A stretch of DNA of 48,027 bases from Symploca sp. SIO2E9 (GTDB lineage Bacteria > Cyanobacteriota > Cyanobacteriia > Cyanobacteriales > Coleofasciculaceae), in contig JAAHGS010000041.1 of NCBI GenBank assembly GCA_010692645.1, forward strand, positions 1 to 48,027, in the 5' to 3' direction. Shown here one piece after another: positions 37,328 to 45,095 of the stretch. The notes beneath the pieces were generated by a model, which was not told where the DNA came from, did no database searches, and saw only the letters and a list, made by a program, of their open reading frames with translations. Positions within the stretch are counted from its first letter, which is position 1. Every line of letters starts with the position of its first letter. A program made the position numbers and the translations under genes.

Positions 37328-37679
37328 GGAGTTAGGAGGGAAGGTGGGATGGGGATTCAAACCTCAATCAATTCCAGACACCGCAGGTGACGGTGGGGAA
37401 TCAGCCCCCCGTCTCTTGAATGCTTTGCTACATCCAGGAGAAGGAACCAGAATCTTGAAAATGGAGCAGTCGGCACCAACAAAATGCTATTTAAGGGGAT
37501 ACTTTTGTTTAAATCTGCGGTACAACATTGCTGTCCGGAAAATTTGACGGCTGATGTTAATAGTGCTGATGTCAATAGTATAGAGATGCCTGGAAATACC
37601 CCCTTCCAGCGTTTTCACTTCGATAAATCGAAGGCTGGGCAATGCCCTCAAAAGCTTAAAATGCAGCTTGTTTACTCAA

Positions 37680-38549
37680 TTAATTCCTAGATTTCGCCGA
37701 AAAGATGGGATCGACATCAATTAGCACTGGCTTAATTTCTCCTTGAGGCAAAGGCAATCCTTGCCAATCCCGTTTTGAGTCCATATACTGCATTTTGCGT
37801 TGGGGAGGAACACAGGCCATTGCTAAGGCAACGCTCATCATTTTTGTGCCTCCGGTAATATCGGCAACTATCACTTCATCTCGATAACCGGATTCCTGAA
37901 AGATTTTTTGGACTGTCTGCCAAAGTTTAAGATAGTTCCAGTCTTCGACAGTATAGTCTTGACCGTAATTAATTACTAATCTCTGACCATACTGAAACTG
38001 AAGATATTTGCTGAGGATTGCCATCGTGACTTCGGAACCTTGGTTAGTGTGTGAACTTTGACTACTCAGCAACCAAACTTCTTTGAGTGTGCCGTCTTGA
38101 AGATGAAATTTGACCGCTTCTATTTGCGGACGGAGATTAGAATTTAATAAATCAATCTGGGCAAAATCATCTTCGGTTAGATCAACCGTTGAAGTTTGAC
38201 AAATCTTCTGGAGCAAAGAATCTAAAACTTGAGAGTTTTGGAGTTCTGGTTGGCGAGAAGAGTAGGGACTTAGAAGCAAAATTAATCCTTTAGCTGGTAA
38301 AGGGGCTTGGGGTTGAACAGAGAGAAGCAATTGCGCCTGTAAATGTTTGATTCTCGCTTTAACTTTTCGGCGTTCTAACCACCACCAAAAAATGAATAGA
38401 CCCACAATCCCAACCATTCCAACTGGATTACCCTCGGTCATTAAAGTCATCAGGAGTGTGATTAGAGCAAAACCCAAGAACTCCCAAGGTGAAGTTGGCG
38501 CAAAAAGCTGTTCGATGGGAAATTCGGATTTAGATTTTGAGGGCAACAT
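37680..38549 (-). CDS. Membrane-anchored CARF protein
   Basis: A 289-aa protein. Two hydrophobic helices lie at about 23-38 and 42-58, followed by a basic stretch (ERRKVKARIKHL) that should be cytoplasmic. A Rossmann-like CARF domain (about 86-289) has GLILLLSPYSS as its first strand and ADITGGTKMMSVA (230-242) as the ligand-binding motif. CARF domains bind cyclic oligoadenylate made by Cas10. Transmembrane CARF effectors such as Cam1 act on the membrane. No nuclease domain is seen. It lies between the cmr operon and the other CARF gene. Confidence 0.75.
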   Translation of the reverse strand: MLPSKSKSEFPIEQLFAPTSPWEFLGFALITLLMTLMTEGNPVGMVGIVGLFIFWWWLERRKVKARIKHLQAQLLLSVQPQAPLPAKGLILLLSPYSSRQPELQNSQVLDSLLQKICQTSTVDLTEDDFAQIDLLNSNLRPQIEAVKFHLQDGTLKEVWLLSSQSSHTNQGSEVTMAILSKYLQFQYGQRLVINYGQDYTVEDWNYLKLWQTVQKIFQESGYRDEVIVADITGGTKMMSVALAMACVPPQRKMQYMDSKRDWQGLPLPQGEIKPVLIDVDPIFSAKSRN

Positions 38550-38662
38550 CCTTGTCTATTTAGTTCTAAGTTGGTGATGTCAATATTTTAGAGTGGAGTT
38601 GGAAAGCCCCCATGCCTGAAGTACACTAAGGCGTTACATATTTAATTTGTACATTCAATTAA

Positions 38663-38702
38663 GATGGGGAGATGGGGAGATGGGGAGATGGGGAGATGGG
38701 GG
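38663..38702. repeat. Tandem octamer repeat
   Basis: Five copies of GATGGGGA, the last ending GG. The same octamer forms the larger array at 47832-47980 on the other side of the island. Confidence 0.8.
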
Positions 38703-38794
38703 GAGGAATTATCATGCAACCATAAAATATAAGCTTTAAATGCACACTAGCTTAGCACACAGGCTATTTAATATTAGAAGACTAGCTTCCTTGC

Positions 38795-39934
38795 TTAAGG
38801 CTTATATTTCTGATTGAGATAATCTGCTGCCCAAGCTAGGGCTTTGGCGGATTCGTCTGTTAAGTGAAGCCGGAACTTAGCACCAAACTTATTTTTATCT
38901 TGGTAGGTTCCAATTAATTTTAAACTGTTCTCCTCCTCCCTGACGAAAAAGCCAATTCCCTTAATCCCTTTTTGTCCGTCGTAGGGCAGAGAATTGCTTG
39001 TTACTATCCAGTTGTTTTCCTCCCATACCTTTTTTACAAAATCCTTAAAGCCATTGGGATAGTGAGCCAACCGGAAAGTTGGTGCTTTCCGGTTGGCAGC
39101 AGGTGTTAGGGAAATTATGTAGGGGTTGCGGTAGCGGAAGCCTGTTAGGTAAATTTGTCCAATGGGGCTGAGTTCGTAGAGAGATTCGTTGCCTGCGACA
39201 ACTTCTGTGAGTAAGGAACGCAGTTTTTGGTTGATGCTGCCGAGTTCACTGCTGGAGAATGCCTCCCCTCGCTCGAAGTCTGTTAGCAAGTCGGCGTTTT
39301 GACCTAGGATATCGTAGTCGAAGGATATGGGGAGTGGGGGGAAATCGATGATTTCGCTGAAGCGTTCGTGTTTGTAAAAAACTGGAATATCTAGGGCTTG
39401 CCCCATCAGTAAGGCGATGGCAATTTGGGCTTTGTAGCCACCAGTTGCATCGATGGTAACGTAATCACTTCCGCCGAAACGCTGGACGTATTCGCCGATT
39501 TGACGGACAAGATTTCTCAGTCCGTGAACTTTGAAATCTTGGGGACGTTCGTCTTGCAGTTCGTCAATTACGGTGTACTCTACGGTGCGAAGTTTCAAGT
39601 CTTGTCGCTGTTGGAAGTAATCGCACAAAACTTCACCAGTGGCTTTGCCGTTGGGGGTATCGGAGACGAAAAAGATGAGGTTTTCTAGGGATAGCCAGTC
39701 TTTTTTGCGGATTTCTTCAACAGTGTTGATTTCTGCGCCGCAAGTGCGTGTGGAGGGGTCAATTTCTAGCAGTTCCTTGGCTAAAAGTGACCAGTTTTCG
39801 GTTTTTATCCCCGTTTCGTAGGCTTCTTTTAATTTTACCCAGTTCTCGGGTTTATTGGGGGTAGTTTCACAAAGACGCTTGAGGTTGCCTTCAAAGAGAC
39901 TTGTGCCTACGGTGGCAAGAAGGGTGTTTCTCAT
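38795..39934 (-). CDS. CARF protein, APE2256/Csm6-like family, with unassigned C-terminal domain
   Basis: A 379-aa protein. The N-terminal CARF domain begins TLLATVGTSLFEGN (4-17) and has the second motif IDATGGYKAQIA (161-172). A winged-helix-like linker follows (about 225-265). The C-terminal part (about 285-379) has short strands and basic patches (FKDFVKKVWEENNW; KFGAKFRLHL). Its size and order (CARF, winged helix, small domain) recall Cami1, a CARF-RelE ribosome-dependent nuclease, but RelE identity is not shown. Ring-nuclease-type CARF proteins are the alternative. It is preceded by a conserved upstream block and a hairpin element. Confidence 0.75.
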   Translation of the reverse strand: MRNTLLATVGTSLFEGNLKRLCETTPNKPENWVKLKEAYETGIKTENWSLLAKELLEIDPSTRTCGAEINTVEEIRKKDWLSLENLIFFVSDTPNGKATGEVLCDYFQQRQDLKLRTVEYTVIDELQDERPQDFKVHGLRNLVRQIGEYVQRFGGSDYVTIDATGGYKAQIAIALLMGQALDIPVFYKHERFSEIIDFPPLPISFDYDILGQNADLLTDFERGEAFSSSELGSINQKLRSLLTEVVAGNESLYELSPIGQIYLTGFRYRNPYIISLTPAANRKAPTFRLAHYPNGFKDFVKKVWEENNWIVTSNSLPYDGQKGIKGIGFFVREEENSLKLIGTYQDKNKFGAKFRLHLTDESAKALAWAADYLNQKYKP

Positions 39935-39967
39935 TGTTGGTTCTGGGTTTATAACTAGTTCGATTTA

Positions 39968-40002
39968 ATTAAAACTCAAGGATGGAAAGGGGGGTTTCTT
40001 TA
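39968..40002 (-). promoter_or_regulatory. Conserved upstream block, copy A
   Basis: About 35 bp, 33 bp upstream of the CARF start codon at 39934, match a block 38 bp upstream of the NYN gene start (43412-43447). Shared parts are ATTAAAACTCAAGG, TGGAAA and GGGG followed by TTTCTTT. The same distance from two start codons suggests a shared promoter or operator. Confidence 0.5.
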
Positions 40003-40039
40003 ATCCTTGTTGTGGAGGATTCTGCTACTAACAAAAGGC

Positions 40040-40096
40040 ATCGACACCACTCAACGAAAAATCTGGGTTTTCGGCAATTTGACGAGTGGTGTCGAT
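40040..40096 (-). ncRNA. Covarying hairpin element, copy 1
   Basis: Perfect 13-bp arms ATCGACACCACTC (40040-40052) and GAGTGGTGTCGAT (40084-40096) enclose a 31-nt loop region. It matches the CRISPR-leader element at 45220-45278 in both loop and arms, with three arm positions changed and all three compensated on the other arm. It lies between the JAB-E1 gene end and the CARF gene start. It could act as RNA or as a DNA cruciform; strand given for the local transcription. Confidence 0.6.
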
Positions 40097-40124
40097 TCGC
40101 CCATCAACTTCTAACTTTTGACAC

Positions 40125-41510
40125 TCAACCCCCACAAAAATAACAACCACAAGTACCTAAGTGATCAGGATTTGTCTTGAGCCAATTCGACCCAGGAAAC
40201 TCATAAATCCAGTCAAGACCATTATCCACATTCAGAAATCCACTAACCAGACCATGGATAACACCAACTCCGGTGCTGGCACACAAACTATTTAACCAAA
40301 ATACTGCTGGGTCGCCGATGCCATCTAGATAACCGACTCGGGCAGCCAGATGGTTAATCTCGTCTGCGGCAGACTCTAGGGCAGCGCGATGCAAGTTGAT
40401 GATATTGCCGCACATCAGACACCACCCACCTCCAAGCGGCGGCACAGTGACGCGACCATACATGCGCGGTGTATTATTGGGTTGCATCTCGATGTGAGTA
40501 CCTAGACAAACTAGGGGACGCATATACGCCAAGGCTAATTCTTGGGTAACTTGCCGAGAGGAGTGATTGTCAGTGGCGACGACAATCAAATCGGCAGCCG
40601 CTACTTCCTGTTTGGCTGATTCATCGGTAATGGATGCGGGGATGGTTTTGACACAAGAACCAGTGGCGTAGATACGCTTAATCAAGTGCTTGACGTAGTG
40701 AACTTTGTACCACTGCTGGCTAGCCATTTTCTGAGTGGCAGCGGGTAGGCGATTGAGGTTAACCGCTTCCAAACGATCTGGATCGATTAATACCCATTTT
40801 TTCACCCCTAAACGCCCCAGCAGTTCAGCAAAAATTGCCCCAATGCCCCCACAGCCAATCAAAGCGACAGTGAGTTCGCCAAGCTGTTTTTGCACCTGTT
40901 CACCAAAGACTTGTTGACGGGCAAACATTGGTTCTGTCTCGTTGCGGGGGTTTGCTTCTTGGGTTAGTTCAAACCAAGATTGAGAGCAGTTAATGCTCTC
41001 GAAGGATTTTCCTTTCCTGTCCCAGATACGGAATTGAGAGTGTTGCAAGGTTTCGTCAAACACCCCAGAGATTAAACGGGGCTTTTTTTTGAACTGAGAC
41101 GAGAGAAACTGGGCATATTCTGATTCATAACGGTCATCAATGCCGGAAAATTCAGGTCTACCGCACTCGCTATGAGTATGAATGTGAACGACATCTAACT
41201 TTTCTTTCTCTAGAAACGTCTCGATTAAGTACTGGTGAAATTGCTGTTTCATCACCAATCCACTGGTCGATTGACGTTCGTAGCAATCGGGAGAGGGAAC
41301 AACCCAAGCTTGAGGCAGATATCTAATTTTCTGTTTTGATAGTTGATGGCGTTTACAGAATAAGAAACCAATCACTTCTTCATTGGTTGTGCGAGCATCG
41401 CTCATGGCACGGTAAAACTGATGCCACATCTTGGGGGGAATGTGGAGAGAAATTTGAGGGGATTTTTTCGGGCTGTTCATGAGTTTTTCAGTTCGGAAAT
41501 TCCTGTTCAA
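40125..41510 (-). CDS. JAB peptidase-E1 (ThiF) fusion protein
   Basis: A 461-aa two-domain protein. Residues about 20-150 are a JAB/JAMM peptidase with Glu45 in NEEVIGFLF and the zinc motif HTHSECGRPEFSGID (His111, His113, Ser122, Asp125). Residues about 195-461 are an E1-like adenylating domain with GCGGIG (219-224), LIDPDRLEAVNLNR and ATDNHSSR. Zinc-type Cys pairs occur at WCLMCG and near the C-terminus (CGCYFC). The E1 half would activate the modifier encoded at 42001 and the JAB half would process or remove it. It overlaps the E2-like gene by 4 bp. Confidence 0.85.
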   Translation of the reverse strand: MNRNFRTEKLMNSPKKSPQISLHIPPKMWHQFYRAMSDARTTNEEVIGFLFCKRHQLSKQKIRYLPQAWVVPSPDCYERQSTSGLVMKQQFHQYLIETFLEKEKLDVVHIHTHSECGRPEFSGIDDRYESEYAQFLSSQFKKKPRLISGVFDETLQHSQFRIWDRKGKSFESINCSQSWFELTQEANPRNETEPMFARQQVFGEQVQKQLGELTVALIGCGGIGAIFAELLGRLGVKKWVLIDPDRLEAVNLNRLPAATQKMASQQWYKVHYVKHLIKRIYATGSCVKTIPASITDESAKQEVAAADLIVVATDNHSSRQVTQELALAYMRPLVCLGTHIEMQPNNTPRMYGRVTVPPLGGGWCLMCGNIINLHRAALESAADEINHLAARVGYLDGIGDPAVFWLNSLCASTGVGVIHGLVSGFLNVDNGLDWIYEFPGSNWLKTNPDHLGTCGCYFCGG

Positions 41511-41992
41511 TCATCTGTGTTAATTGCGTGGCGTGCGGTGACAAATAAAGTAGCGAGATTGTGTCCTTTCTCAGGTTGGCTGTTAGGTCGCCAGGAATTG
41601 AGCCATCTATCTCGATTAAATCCACCACCGAGTCCAACGCAGTACCAGTACCAGCCTTGATCACTTAAAAAGGGCGCGCCATAGTAACTCTGGCGGGTGA
41701 AGTGATGGTCTCCTTGTCCGACGGTATTCCACGGGTAATTAAGATAGCAGCCAATTGGGGGAAGACGGGGATAATCTGGTGGTAGCAGGAACAAAACATC
41801 GGAATTAGAAACTTTAAATTTCCGAGAGGACAACGGCATTCCCTTAAGCAGTATGGCTGTATATTGAATCTCACCAATGGTTTTGTTGCCAACGCGTATA
41901 TCTTTTGCTACTTTTTCCAAGAGTTTGAGTTCGGAAAATAGTCTCGCACTGGGTTGAAAATCGGTTTGACCGCGATTAATTGCAATTGCCAT
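41507..41992 (-). CDS. E2-like ubiquitin-conjugating protein (Prok-E2 family E type)
   Basis: A 161-aa protein. FLLPPDYPRLPPIGCYLN (68-85) is the LPP.YP..PP signature of bacterial E2-like proteins. YWYCVGLGGGFNRDRW holds Cys118, the probable thioester Cys, followed by the W/N-rich segment. His96-His97 precede it. These features fit the Prok-E2 family E, which is found next to ThiF/JAB genes. It lies between the modifier gene (8 bp) and the JAB-E1 gene (4-bp overlap), giving a tight operon. Confidence 0.8.
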   Translation of the reverse strand: MAIAINRGQTDFQPSARLFSELKLLEKVAKDIRVGNKTIGEIQYTAILLKGMPLSSRKFKVSNSDVLFLLPPDYPRLPPIGCYLNYPWNTVGQGDHHFTRQSYYGAPFLSDQGWYWYCVGLGGGFNRDRWLNSWRPNSQPEKGHNLATLFVTARHAINTDD

Positions 41993-42000
41993 AATGTCTT

Positions 42001-42321
42001 TTATCCTTTAACTATTTTGGGAACAGTCCAAACTTTAGACCCTTCTTTGAGGGCTTCATTTTCTTTTAAGGGCTTAGTACCGCCAAAGCCTTCTTCCATG
42101 ACATCATCATTGCCAATTTCTGGCAGTTTTGCTCTCAATTCTTCAACGGTTGCGCCATTGGGTAAATTCACTAATTTGCCGTTGACAATTGCTCTCACTG
42201 TGGTCTCCTTTGTCGGGGTGGATTTAACTGGATTCAAGTGTTGCTCACTAACGGTTTTAGGCTGATTGAATTGAGGCGGTTTCCGCCAAGGGATTCGCTG
42301 AAAAAATGCTCTCATTGCCAT
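42001..42321 (-). CDS. Ubiquitin-like modifier protein
   Basis: A 106-aa protein. An N-terminal flexible segment (1-40) is followed by a beta-grasp-like domain of about 65 residues (VRAIVNGKLVNLPNGATVEE to the end). The chain ends in KIVKG, so the C-terminal Gly is exposed without processing and could be adenylated by the E1 domain. Genes of this kind accompany family E bacterial E2 proteins. Only one Gly is present rather than Gly-Gly. Immediate neighbours supply the E2 and E1-JAB activities. Confidence 0.75.
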   Translation of the reverse strand: MAMRAFFQRIPWRKPPQFNQPKTVSEQHLNPVKSTPTKETTVRAIVNGKLVNLPNGATVEELRAKLPEIGNDDVMEEGFGGTKPLKENEALKEGSKVWTVPKIVKG

Positions 42322-42366
42322 CTGTTTTATGCTGTTTGAATTAACCAGGATTAAGGGAGTCGCTTC

Positions 42367-42711
42367 CTAATGGTCTGTGGCGGCTTTAATGGAGGTAATC
42401 GGAATTGGTGAATTCGCTAGTTTAGCTGGGGCTGAGTTTTGATTGAAACCCAACCAAATATACCAACTGGCTAAGCCGAATGCCGTCAAAATGGTGGTGA
42501 ATACTAGGCGGTTGTAAATTCGTTCTAACTTGTGTAAAGACAGTTGAACAGAGGTGAGCTGTTTGATATATTCGATTTTGTCTTGTTGGCTTACTGCTGT
42601 TATCTGTAACTCCAAATGTTCAAACTGTTGAACGATATTTTCCAGATTTGGTTTGAGTTGTTCCAACTCTGATTGTTCTTCAACAATCAATTTGCCATTG
42701 ATAGTTTGCAT
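42367..42711 (-). CDS. Coiled-coil membrane protein
   Basis: A 114-aa protein. A long helical, Glu/Gln/Leu-rich stretch (about 10-64) is followed by one transmembrane helix (about 69-88, ending WYIWLGF) and a short C-terminal tail. The tail should be on the far side of the membrane. It lies 45 bp upstream of the modifier gene in the same direction. It is unrecognised as a family and could be a target, anchor or effector of the conjugation cassette. Confidence 0.6.
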   Translation of the reverse strand: MQTINGKLIVEEQSELEQLKPNLENIVQQFEHLELQITAVSQQDKIEYIKQLTSVQLSLHKLERIYNRLVFTTILTAFGLASWYIWLGFNQNSAPAKLANSPIPITSIKAATDH

Positions 42712-42800
42712 AATTCTCTTAGAATGAATTGGTGTCAGGGCAAAATGTTAGTTTCAAAGCCTTCAGGATAGAGAAACAACAAGTTTTTTTTGACTACTTT

Positions 42801-43373
42801 TTAATCAAAAACGTTGGCGTGACCAATTCGGTGAAAGTTTTGCTGGTTATTTTGCTGTTCAAAGGCATCGAAAACTCCAATCAAATCGACAATACTACTA
42901 GCGGCGACTTTGAGGTCGTTTCCGAGAGATTGTTCGACGGAGGCAACTTCGACGCGCATTCCCCGCCTTCTCAGTTTTTCGGCGAGATAGGCAAAATCGG
43001 AATCTCCGGTGACTAAGACAACAATATCGGGGCGAACTTCTAGGGCTAATTCAATGGCATCCATCGCCATGACAATATCAATGTTTGTTTCGTACTCATC
43101 CCCTTTGGTTTTACCTTCTTTATGAACGACTAAAAAACCATTGCTTTTTGCCCAATAGATGAATTTTTCTTTGGTTTTTCGTTGTTCTTCAAATCGCTCT
43201 CTGGCTGGAGGTAAACCGACATAGATGACCATTTCAATGAGTTCTCGACCTTCTTTGGGATCGGCGAGATAGTCGCGGATTTTCTGCCAGTCCAGTCTGC
43301 GGTTAAAGCTTTGTGCGGCTAAGAAGGTATTGTCGCCATCGGCAAGAATTAGTACCCGACGATTAGTTCCCAT
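42801..43373 (-). CDS. NYN/LabA-like PIN-fold nuclease
   Basis: A 190-aa protein. The acidic active-site motifs of the NYN family are visible: VLILADGDNTF (7-17), TNIDIVMAMDAIE (about 93-105) and VLVTGDSDFAYL (about 116-127). The middle has a basic KEGKTKGDEYE stretch. LabA-like NYN proteins are metal-dependent RNases. It starts the minus-strand gene series that includes the ubiquitin-like cassette and has an upstream block shared with the CARF gene at 38795-39934. The substrate is unknown. Confidence 0.82.
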   Translation of the reverse strand: MGTNRRVLILADGDNTFLAAQSFNRRLDWQKIRDYLADPKEGRELIEMVIYVGLPPARERFEEQRKTKEKFIYWAKSNGFLVVHKEGKTKGDEYETNIDIVMAMDAIELALEVRPDIVVLVTGDSDFAYLAEKLRRRGMRVEVASVEQSLGNDLKVAASSIVDLIGVFDAFEQQNNQQNFHRIGHANVFD

Positions 43374-43411
43374 AGATTTTGTTGATTCCTCTGATTGTTG
43401 GTGTTGCTTGT

Positions 43412-43447
43412 ATTAAAACTCAAGGGTGGAAAAGGGGCTTTCTTTTA
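43412..43447 (-). promoter_or_regulatory. Conserved upstream block, copy B
   Basis: The partner of the block at 39968-40002, sharing ATTAAAACTCAAGG, TGGAAA, GGGG and TTTCTTT in the same order, 38 bp upstream of the NYN gene start. See that entry. The rest of 43374-43597 holds no gene that I can support. Confidence 0.5.
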
Positions 43448-43738
43448 ACTTATGATTGTTGAGTTAATTGCACTCTTGCTGTTTGACCAACCAAGACACT
43501 CAACAAGAGAACAATAATGGTATGGATGTTTAGCTTGTCGGCTGAATGTGGGGGGCAACAACCTGTCGCAGAGCAATTTTCCCATCATTTTGAGTAAGTT
43601 TCCTGGATTCTCTCCAATGGTAGCCAGTCCCAATGTCGTGTCGGAATTTTTCAGGATGTCGAGGAGAACTGGTGGTGTCGAGTTTCTCCAAGTAGCATCA
43701 GTGAAGTTGGGATCGATACACCGGAAAGTGCTTATCTG

Positions 43739-44044
43739 ATGACGGAACTCGGTATTCTGCTCTATCAGCGTTTAAAGTCTGCTCCCACGTTTCGCTATGC
43801 CCTGGTAGGTGTGGAAGTGGATGAGTTTAGAACCTACAATGAATTACTCGAACAATCTTCTACTTTGACTTTTCCGGGACTGGTTTTGGCTCAAATGACT
43901 TGGCAAGCAATGGGTAGCCCAAGTGGTTTTCGACCGTTGAGTCCGGGATATGTCTGGAAACCTTATGAGGGAGAAGTTTATAAGCCTCTGATAGCATCAT
44001 CGGAGTTGAAGAACAAGCTCAAACAATTGTTGATTGTGGGATAG
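43739..44044 (+). CDS. Hypothetical protein, possibly 5'-truncated
   Basis: A 101-aa protein from ATG 43739, unrecognised, with the sequence FRYALVGVEVDEFRTYNELL and a C-terminal Lys/Leu-rich helix. The same frame is open upstream to 43598 and reads protein-like (GIFQDVEENWWCRVSPSSIS), but contains no ATG, GTG or TTG before 43739. So the true gene may be longer, with a rare start (ATT 43607) or a lost beginning. It is the only plus-strand gene of the defence island and converges on the CRISPR array. Confidence 0.5.
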   Translation: MTELGILLYQRLKSAPTFRYALVGVEVDEFRTYNELLEQSSTLTFPGLVLAQMTWQAMGSPSGFRPLSPGYVWKPYEGEVYKPLIASSELKNKLKQLLIVG

Positions 44045-44076
44045 AGTTTTTCGTTAACAGTTACATGCTCCCAAGG

Positions 44077-44111
44077 TGAAAAATCCCGATTTCTCTGGCG
44101 AAACCGGGATT
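44077..44111 (-). terminator. Intrinsic terminator after the CRISPR array
   Basis: On the minus strand AATCCCG (44111-44105) pairs with CGGGATT (44088-44082) around a 16-nt loop and is followed by a run of T (44083-44079). It starts 2 bp after the last degenerate repeat, so it would stop array transcription. Confidence 0.65.
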
Positions 44112-44113
44112 CT

Positions 44114-45095
44114 CATTCCAACTAATCCGATTTGACCCAATCGGTAGGGTAGTTGCGACCTCTCGAAAGAGAGGTTACAGGAAATATGTTTCCAACTAAT
44201 CCGATTTGACCCAATCGGTAGGGGGATAACATTGGAAACAATACTGCCCCTGTCACAAGTTTCCAACTAATCCGATTTGACCCAATCGGTAGGGAATCAA
44301 ACGGTCATGATAGGAGAGGTGAGCTTGTTTCCAACTAATCCGATTTGACCCAATCGGTAGGGAGGGGTTTATAGCCTTTGTGGTCGGTTTCAATGGAGAG
44401 TTTCCAACTAATCCGATTTGACCCAATCGGTAGGGGACCTTACCAGAGTCACCTTGTTGGGATTGATTAACATCGTTTCCAACTAATCCGATTTGACCCA
44501 ATCGGTAGGGGAGAAAAAGAGGTGTTTCACCTCAATTACATGAGGTTTCCAACTAATCCGATTTGACCCAATCGGTAGGGTACTTGTCAACCTAAAAACT
44601 TGAAAAGGAGAAGCAAATGTTTCCAACTAATCCGATTTGACCCAATCGGTAGGGTTTAGAAGCAGCTAACCAACCCGCTGAGGTAGAAGTTTCCAACTAA
44701 TCCGATTTGACCCAATCGGTAGGGGTCTTTCTACTGCTCGAGTTTACGAATCTCTTGCAAAAGAGAGTTTCCAACTAATCCGATTTGACCCAATCGGTAG
44801 GGTCCGCTCGTTTTTCTTGCAGCTTTAGGAGTCTACTTGTGTTTCCAACTAATCCGATTTGACCCAATCGGTAGGGAGCAGTTGCATTCGTAGGAATTGT
44901 AATTCCTGTCTTGATGGTTTCCAACTAATCCGATTTGACCCAATCGGTAGGGAGTATTGTAATATAGTGATTGTCCCAGACTCCTTAGTGTTTCCAACTA
45001 ATCCGATTTGACCCAATCGGTAGGGATGAGATAATACTACGCATACGCGGTAACCACACGTTTCCAACTAATCCGATTTGACCCAATCGGTAGGG
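44114..45095 (-). CRISPR. CRISPR array, 14 repeats of 36 bp and 13 spacers
   Basis: Repeats start at 44114, 44188, 44259, 44327, 44400, 44475, 44545, 44619, 44689, 44767, 44841, 44917, 44990 and 45060. On the minus strand each reads CCCTACC...GTTGGAAAC and contains CCGATT/AATCGG. All match except the one at 44114, whose last two bases differ (ending GGAATG), marking it as the distal end. Spacers are 32-42 bp. The array is transcribed leftwards from the leader at 45096-45302. The GGAAAC-type 3' end suits type III-B use with a Cas6 supplied in trans, since no cas6 is in the window. Confidence 0.95.

Noticed and set aside
40125-41510. C-terminal Gly-Gly of the JAB-E1 protein as a modifier tail
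   Set aside because: The two Gly follow a Cys cluster typical of a zinc site; the separate 106-aa beta-grasp protein is a much better modifier candidate.
43548-43739. 63-codon plus-strand frame before the 101-aa gene
   Set aside because: Another frame of the same DNA continues the downstream protein and reads far more protein-like.
44054-45067. Minus-strand open frames of 70-82 codons within the CRISPR array
   Set aside because: They are repeated translations of the CRISPR repeat (GQIGLVGN-type peptides) and not genes.
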